Source of the DNA: SOKG01 sp964502665
Lineage (GTDB): Bacteria > Chloroflexota > Dehalococcoidia > SZUA-161
Length of the DNA stretch: 10,430 nucleotides
Reading direction: 5' to 3'
Assembly (NCBI GenBank): GCA_964502665.1
Contig: CAZCXP010000092.1
Span: 1-10,430 of the forward strand
This document shows, in pieces, positions 5,587 to 10,430 of the stretch; the stretch's first letter is position 1; each line of letters starts with the position of its first letter. Under the pieces are notes generated by a model. That model ran no database searches and was not told the origin of the DNA. It saw nothing but the letters and a program-made list of their open reading frames with translations. The position numbers and the translations under genes are program-made.

Positions 5587-7308
5587 TTACTTCTCGACCT
5601 GCTCCTTGTTCGCCTCCTTAAGCTTGGCCTCTTCCTCCTCCATCAATACCCGGCGCAGGACCTTACCGATTAGGGACTTGGGCAGCTCTTCCCTGAACTC
5701 CACCAGCTTTGGCACCTTGTAGCGAGCAAGTCGTGGCTGGCAGAACTCGGTGATCTCTTCAGGAGTGGCGCTTTCTCCCTCCTTGAGCACGATGCACACC
5801 TTCACCGTCTGACCCCGGTAGGGGTCGGGGACGCCGTAGCAGACCGCTTCCTTGACCTTGGGGTGCTCGTAGAGAACCTCCTCGACGTCGCGAGGATAGA
5901 TGTTGAAGCCACCAGCGATGATCATCTCTTTCTTGCGATCCACGATACTGAAGAAGCCGTCTTCGTCCATCTTGGCCAGGTCGCCGGTATAGAGCCAGCC
6001 ATTGCGCAACACCATCTCCGTCTCCTCAGGCCGGTTCCAGTAGCCCTTCATCACCTGGGGGCCCCTGATGACCAGTTCTCCCACCTCCCCCAAAGGCATC
6101 TCCCGCTCGCCGGTCTCCGCGTCCATTATCTTCGCGTCCACATCCGGGAAGGGCACCCCGATGCTTCCTGTCTTACGCATGCCGACTACGGGGTTCGCGG
6201 TGACGACAACAGGGGCCTCACTGAGGCCGTAGCCCTCCGACAGCTTGGCGCCAGTGAGTTCGGCGAACGTCTGCTGCACCTCCAACGGGAGCGGCGCCGC
6301 CCCGCTGTTGCACAACCTGATGGAGCGCAAATCGTATTTGGTCACGTCGGGATGGTTGTTGAGGGCTACGTACATGGTGGGCACGCCGGGGAAGAAGGCC
6401 GGCTTGTAGCGATTGATAGCCTTGAGCACCTGCTCGGTTTCCCATCGGGGCAGCAGCACCATCGCCGAGCCACCGAGCACTGCGAAATGCATTACCACAA
6501 CCATGCCGTATACGTGGAAGAGGGGCATCACTCCCAAGATCACCTCTTTCCCTTCGTCGAGGCCAAGAGGCTCCCCCCAGGCTCTCATCTGATAAACGTT
6601 GGCCAGCACGTTGAAGTGCGTAGCTACTGCGCCCTTGCTGACGCCGGTAGTACCGCCTGTGTACTGGAACATGGCGACGTCCTCCGAACCCACGGCTACT
6701 GAGGGTGGGGTGGGGCCGAAGCGACGCAGCAGGTCTTGGAATTTGTGGATATTCTTCACCTTCGGGATTCTGACGCGATGTCCCTCCTGGCGTTCCACAA
6801 ACATGGTAAACGCTTTCCGGCTCTGCGGAGGGAGATACTCCTTGATACTGGTCACCACCACATTTTTCAGCTTGGTTCGCTCCTTCAACCCCATCACTGT
6901 TTTGTAGAAAAGGCTGAGAACGATGATGGTCTCAGCACCGCAGTCATTCAGCTGGGACTCGATCTCTCGCGGGGAGTACAGAGGATTGGTGGCCACCACT
7001 ATGCCCCCCACCTTGAGAACCGCGTAGTAGCTGATGACGAACTGGGGGCAATTGGGCAGGAGCAAGGCCACCCGGTCACCTTTCTTGACCCCCATGTCGA
7101 TAAGAGCGTTGGCCAGCCTGTTGGACTTCTCGGCCAGGTCTCGGTAGCTCATCAAATACTCGTCGTCGAAAGCCCCGGGGAAGATAATAGCGGGCTGCTT
7201 CGGGAAGCGGTTCGCCGATTCCTCCAGCAGTTGCTGCAGGGCAACGCGGGGGTAGTCGATGGTTTCGGGCACGCCGGGATCATAATGCTTCAACCATATC
7301 TTCTCCAT
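5587..7308 (-). CDS. Long-chain fatty acid:CoA ligase (AMP-forming, FadD type)
   Basis: AMP-forming acyl-CoA synthetase that uses ATP to activate a fatty acid to its CoA thioester, feeding the dehydrogenase and thiolase encoded just upstream. The 573-aa length fits the FadD/LcfA group. Visible motifs in order: the ATP-binding YTGGTTGVSKG (216-226); MPLFHVYGM (261-269); the adenine-binding GYGLSEAP (359-366); YTGDLAKMDEDGF (440-452); the hinge and A8 region DRKKEMIIAGGFNIYPRDVE (457-476); and the catalytic lysine in SLIGKVLRR at Lys549. No signal peptide or membrane helix is obvious. The ATG at 7308 follows GGAGGGAGG by about five bases. It starts 92 bp after the dehydrogenase stop, in the same direction, so co-transcription is plausible. 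Chain-length preference cannot be read from the sequence; medium-chain or aromatic acids remain possible. Confidence 0.9.
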   Translation of the reverse strand: MEKIWLKHYDPGVPETIDYPRVALQQLLEESANRFPKQPAIIFPGAFDDEYLMSYRDLAEKSNRLANALIDMGVKKGDRVALLLPNCPQFVISYYAVLKVGGIVVATNPLYSPREIESQLNDCGAETIIVLSLFYKTVMGLKERTKLKNVVVTSIKEYLPPQSRKAFTMFVERQEGHRVRIPKVKNIHKFQDLLRRFGPTPPSVAVGSEDVAMFQYTGGTTGVSKGAVATHFNVLANVYQMRAWGEPLGLDEGKEVILGVMPLFHVYGMVVVMHFAVLGGSAMVLLPRWETEQVLKAINRYKPAFFPGVPTMYVALNNHPDVTKYDLRSIRLCNSGAAPLPLEVQQTFAELTGAKLSEGYGLSEAPVVVTANPVVGMRKTGSIGVPFPDVDAKIMDAETGEREMPLGEVGELVIRGPQVMKGYWNRPEETEMVLRNGWLYTGDLAKMDEDGFFSIVDRKKEMIIAGGFNIYPRDVEEVLYEHPKVKEAVCYGVPDPYRGQTVKVCIVLKEGESATPEEITEFCQPRLARYKVPKLVEFREELPKSLIGKVLRRVLMEEEEAKLKEANKEQVEK

Positions 7309-7400
7309 GAGAACCTCCCTCCATTCAACCCGTCAAAGCCAGCATAAGATACAGATTGGCGCGCATTCGTCTGAATAGCTTATGCGAGATCGTTTTCCCG

Positions 7401-9200
7401 CTAGCAGGTATACCTCCCCACCTCTATGATCGCGTCGGCAATATCCCTCCTGAGCTGTACGGCGTTCAAAGGAGCGAACTGCGACACCTTTCTCAATGTC
7501 GCCAGTTGGCTATCAAGCGCGTCTCCGGTCTCCATTGCCGCCAGCAACTGCCGGGCATAGTCACTTACTCTGACCATGGCATCGTTTACATAGAGCCGCA
7601 CCATGTCTATCTTGGTTTTCGACTTCTGCTCCCCGACGGACTTGATGGCCTTAAGCGCCCTCAGAAGGCCGCTCTCCATGGCATAGACCTCCTGGGCAAT
7701 GTCGCCCAACAGGCCCAGAATCTCCTCTTCCTCCTCTATGGCCGTCCCATACTTCTGCGCCGCACCGCCAGATAGGAAGAGGAATATCTTCTTCGCCCTA
7801 TCCACGAGCCTTCGCTGGTATCCCAGAGGACCGTCATCTGCGCTGGGGGCGAGAGGCTCCATTGCTGCCAACTCGCCTTTCACCTTCTCTGCCTCAGGGA
7901 AAAGGGGTATCTCGCCCTTCAACGCCCTCCTCAGCAGCATCCCGGTGATGAGAACCCTGTTTATCTCATTTGTCCCTTCAAATATCCTGAATATCCGGTT
8001 GTCTCGATAGATCCTCTCCACAGGGTATTCCTCACAATACCCGTAGCCCCCGTACATCTGAACCGCCTCATCGGCCACATAGCCTAACATCTCCGAGCAG
8101 TAGACCTTGTTTATGGAGCACTCAGTAGCGTACTCCGCTATGCTCTTTGAAAACTCCCTGCCGGCTTCTTCGGCGGCGCGGTCCACGGTGGCAAAGATTG
8201 TGTCAATGAGCCCGCCAGTCCGATAGACCATGCTCTCGGCAACATACGTCCTTGTCCCCATCTCGGCGATCTTGTGCTTCATCAGCCCAAACTGGCATAT
8301 CGGCCTGTTGAACTGCACCCTTTCCTTGGAGTATCCCACGCTGCTCTCAATGGCCAGCTTGGCCACCCCCACGCACCCCGCGGCCAGTTTGAACCTGCCG
8401 AGGTTGAGGATGTTGAAGGCCACGATGTGCCCTCTTCCGATTTCAAAGACAACGTTCTCCACCGGCACCTTGGCGCCATCGAGGAATATGCTGCAGGTGG
8501 AGGAGCCGCGAATTCCCATCTTCTTCTCCTCTGCGCCAACGGACACCCCCTCGAAGCCCCTCTCCACTATGAAGGCGGTCATCTTGTCATCAACCTTGGC
8601 ATAGGTGAAGATGATGTCGGCAAAGCCCCCGTTGGTAACGTACTGCTTGGTGCCATCGAGCTTGTAGTACTTGCCGTCGGGTGACAGAACCGCCGTGGTT
8701 TTTATTGACATAGCGTCGGTGCCCGACTCCGGCTCCGTCAATGCGTAGGCCCCGATCTTCTCACCCCGCGCCATACTGGGAAGGTACTTCTCCTTCTGGG
8801 CTCTGTTGCCAAAGAATACCAGCGGCATTGAGCCTATCCCGGTGTGGTCATTTAAGGTCAGGCCGAAGGAACCCGACAACGCCGAGTGCTCGCAGATTAG
8901 CAGGGAGGCTATGCTGTCCAGTTCTGAGCCCCCATATTGCTCCTCGATATCCACCGCCAAAAGCCCCAGCTCACCCGCCTTCAGCATCAGCTCGCGGTGC
9001 AGCTCAAAGGCCCGTTCGAGGTTCTCCTCCTTATGCTCCAGCACATCAATCTGGGGCTCCACTTCATTCTTTATGAAGCGTTCCGTGGTCTTGACTATCA
9101 TGTCGTGCTCTTCCCTGAAGTCCTCCGGAGTGAAGACCTCCGTGGCAGGAATCTCTTCAAGGAAAAACGAGCCGCCCTTTCTGATCACTCTCTGTTCCAT
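7401..9200 (-). CDS. Acyl-CoA dehydrogenase, long FadE-type with C-terminal extension
   Basis: FAD-dependent dehydrogenase that puts the trans-2 double bond into acyl-CoA, the first oxidative step of beta-oxidation; electrons normally go to an electron-transfer flavoprotein. I chose the ATG at 9200 (599 aa), because GGAGG lies seven to ten bases upstream; an earlier in-frame ATG at 9272 would overlap the thiolase gene. Domains in order: N-terminal helical domain (about 25-145), beta domain with YALTEPESGTDA (152-163) and LDGTKQYVTNGG (181-192), and the C-terminal helical domain with YGGYGYCEEYPVERIYRD (383-400) and RIFEGTNEINR (405-415), in which Glu408 is the expected catalytic base. About 170 further residues follow, as in VLCAD/ACAD9 and Bacillus FadE (about 594 aa), and not in 380-aa short-chain forms. 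The gene begins 20 bp after the thiolase stop, so the two are very probably one transcript. A loosely paired inverted repeat lies after its stop. Confidence 0.92.
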   Translation of the reverse strand: MEQRVIRKGGSFFLEEIPATEVFTPEDFREEHDMIVKTTERFIKNEVEPQIDVLEHKEENLERAFELHRELMLKAGELGLLAVDIEEQYGGSELDSIASLLICEHSALSGSFGLTLNDHTGIGSMPLVFFGNRAQKEKYLPSMARGEKIGAYALTEPESGTDAMSIKTTAVLSPDGKYYKLDGTKQYVTNGGFADIIFTYAKVDDKMTAFIVERGFEGVSVGAEEKKMGIRGSSTCSIFLDGAKVPVENVVFEIGRGHIVAFNILNLGRFKLAAGCVGVAKLAIESSVGYSKERVQFNRPICQFGLMKHKIAEMGTRTYVAESMVYRTGGLIDTIFATVDRAAEEAGREFSKSIAEYATECSINKVYCSEMLGYVADEAVQMYGGYGYCEEYPVERIYRDNRIFRIFEGTNEINRVLITGMLLRRALKGEIPLFPEAEKVKGELAAMEPLAPSADDGPLGYQRRLVDRAKKIFLFLSGGAAQKYGTAIEEEEEILGLLGDIAQEVYAMESGLLRALKAIKSVGEQKSKTKIDMVRLYVNDAMVRVSDYARQLLAAMETGDALDSQLATLRKVSQFAPLNAVQLRRDIADAIIEVGRYTC

Positions 9201-9220
9201 TTCTTCCTCCTTCTCTATTG

Positions 9221-10399
9221 TTATTCTTCTCTTTCGAATATGCCCGCTGCCCCCATGCCGCCTCCGGTGCACATGGTGACCATGCCATATCTGGCCTTTC
9301 GCCGCTCCATCTCATAGAGCAGCTTAGTGGTGAGGTACGCCCCGGTACAGCCCAGGGGATGCCCCAGGGCAATGGAGCCGCCATTGACATTCAGCCTACC
9401 CATGTCAATCCCCAGCGTTCTAACCACGTATAGCGATTGAGAGGCAAAGGCCTCGTTCAGCTCGATGACATCAATCTGGTCGAGGGTCATTCCTACGGCT
9501 TTCAACGCCTTGGGAACGGCTACCACCGGCCCTATGCCCATGATTTCGGGGTCTACCCCCCCTACTCCAAATGACCTGAAGACAGCCATCGGCTTCAGAC
9601 CCAGTTCCTTCGCCTTCTCCCGAGACATGACAACCGTCGCTGCTGCCCCGTCGTTCATGGGGCAGGAGTTACCCGCAGTCACCGAGCCGCCGGCGCGAAA
9701 GAGTGGCCTCAATTTGGCGAGTCTGTCCAGCGAGGTGTCGAACCTTACGCATTCATCCGTGTCAAAGGTTTTGTCCAGTTTCACCCTCTTCCCATCCTCA
9801 AAAGTACGATCAGCTACCTGCAGGGGCAGGATTTGCTCCTTGAATGTTCCCTCGTTAAGGGCCCTGATTGCCTTTTGATGGCTTTCAAAGGCGAACGCAT
9901 CCTGGTCCTCTCTGCTTATGTTGAACCGCGAGGCCACATTCTCTGCGGTGAGTCCCATAGTGATATAGGTCTCTGGGTACGTCTCTACCAATTCTGGGTC
10001 GGGCAGCGGCTTGTTCCCCCCCATGGGCACCAGGGTCATGTGCTCCACCCCCGCTCCCACCACCACGTCGGCAAACCCGCACATGATCCGCTGGCAGGCG
10101 ATGGCAATGGCATCGAGCCCCGAGGCACAGTACCTGTTCACCGTCATTCCCGGCACCTGGGAGGATAGCCCCGCCTTAAGGGCGACGACCCTGCCGATAT
10201 TCATTCCCATCTCTGCCTCGGGGAAGGAGCAGCCCATGACCACATCCTCCACATCTTCGGGTTTCAACCCTTTGGCCCTTCTGACTGCCTCTTTGACGAC
10301 CTCTGTCGCTGTGTGCTCAGGCCTGGTATTTCTCAAGCTGCCGTTTATCGCCCTTGCCAGGGCTGTCCTCACTGCCGATACTATTACTGCTTCCCTCAT
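9221..10399 (-). CDS. 3-ketoacyl-CoA thiolase (acetyl-CoA C-acyltransferase, FadA type)
   Basis: Degradative-type thiolase, 392 aa, that cleaves 3-ketoacyl-CoA with CoA to release acetyl-CoA at the end of each beta-oxidation turn; the reaction is reversible. The nucleophile is Cys91 in VNRYCASGLDAI. The oxyanion and acid/base residues are present: NEAFA (315-319), His347 in GSIALGHPLGCTGA and Cys377 in CTGGGMGAAGIFE. Length and the opening REAVIVSAVRT are typical. The ATG at 10399 has AAGGAG eight bases upstream. It stops 20 bp before the dehydrogenase gene. The FadA-then-FadE order matches the Bacillus subtilis fadNAE arrangement, which predicts a FadN-like hydratase/dehydrogenase just beyond the right edge. 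An acetoacetyl-CoA thiolase acting biosynthetically cannot be excluded from sequence alone, but the neighbours favour beta-oxidation. Confidence 0.93.
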   Translation of the reverse strand: MREAVIVSAVRTALARAINGSLRNTRPEHTATEVVKEAVRRAKGLKPEDVEDVVMGCSFPEAEMGMNIGRVVALKAGLSSQVPGMTVNRYCASGLDAIAIACQRIMCGFADVVVGAGVEHMTLVPMGGNKPLPDPELVETYPETYITMGLTAENVASRFNISREDQDAFAFESHQKAIRALNEGTFKEQILPLQVADRTFEDGKRVKLDKTFDTDECVRFDTSLDRLAKLRPLFRAGGSVTAGNSCPMNDGAAATVVMSREKAKELGLKPMAVFRSFGVGGVDPEIMGIGPVVAVPKALKAVGMTLDQIDVIELNEAFASQSLYVVRTLGIDMGRLNVNGGSIALGHPLGCTGAYLTTKLLYEMERRKARYGMVTMCTGGGMGAAGIFEREE

Positions 10400-10430
10400 C
10401 CTATTATCTCCTTACCGTCGGGACTAGTTC

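Noticed and set aside
5863..6702. Plus-strand open frame of 279 codons opposite the CoA ligase gene
   Set aside because: It is the antisense of conserved ligase motifs; the translation is rich in His, Leu and Arg in the way typical of reverse-frame shadows and resembles no known protein.
7342..7385. Inverted repeat GCATAAG/CTTATGC after the acyl-CoA dehydrogenase gene
   Set aside because: The stem is only 7 bp with a loop of about 30 bases and no T-run, so I do not call a terminator.
9201..9272. Longer acyl-CoA dehydrogenase start at the ATG at 9272
   Set aside because: It overlaps the 3' end of the thiolase gene and adds an Arg/Glu-rich stretch not typical of the family; the ATG at 9200 has a clear GGAGG site.

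Overview
All recognisable genes lie on the minus strand, so they read from the right edge to the left edge. The window joins two metabolic blocks. The first transcribed block (right, about 10399 to 5587) is fatty-acid activation and beta-oxidation: a 3-ketoacyl-CoA thiolase (FadA type), a long acyl-CoA dehydrogenase (FadE type) and a long-chain fatty acid:CoA ligase (FadD type). The second block (left, about 5555 to 86) is the acetyl-CoA synthase part of the Wood-Ljungdahl pathway: a small YflT-like stress-domain protein, then the acetyl-CoA synthase catalytic subunit (AcsB), and the small (AcsD) and large (AcsC) subunits of the corrinoid iron-sulfur protein.

The organism is an anaerobic bacterium with a bacterial-type acetyl-CoA synthase and beta-oxidation genes. 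Chloroflexota (Dehalococcoidia-like), Desulfobacterota and acetogenic or syntrophic Firmicutes would all fit. I lean weakly to Chloroflexota; this rests on gene content and the dispersed-palindrome look of the non-coding DNA, not on phylogeny. The genes are intact, with good Shine-Dalgarno sites, and the window is moderately GC-rich.

Taken together, the ligase activates a fatty acid, the dehydrogenase and thiolase carry out the first and last steps of the beta-oxidation cycle, and AcsB/AcsC/AcsD can interconvert acetyl-CoA with CO, CoA and a methyl group on the corrinoid protein. The adjacency suggests acetyl-CoA from fatty acids may be oxidised by a reversed Wood-Ljungdahl pathway, or that acetyl-CoA made from C1 units feeds the same pool; the sequence cannot give the direction. 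The enoyl-CoA hydratase/3-hydroxyacyl-CoA dehydrogenase, CO dehydrogenase (AcsA), methyltransferase (AcsE) and maturation factor genes are not in the window.

The non-coding DNA is the most unusual part. A near-consensus sigma70-type promoter sits just past the ligase gene and is followed by a leader of about 174 nt with a terminator-like hairpin before the YflT-like gene. Between acsB and acsD, 270 bp hold a perfect 13-bp-stem terminator, an exact 31-bp second copy of the acsD ribosome binding site and start codon, and a compact double-hairpin palindromic element that cuts this second copy off after four codons. The left edge holds two more short palindromes. I see no tRNA, rRNA, CRISPR array, transposase or phage gene.
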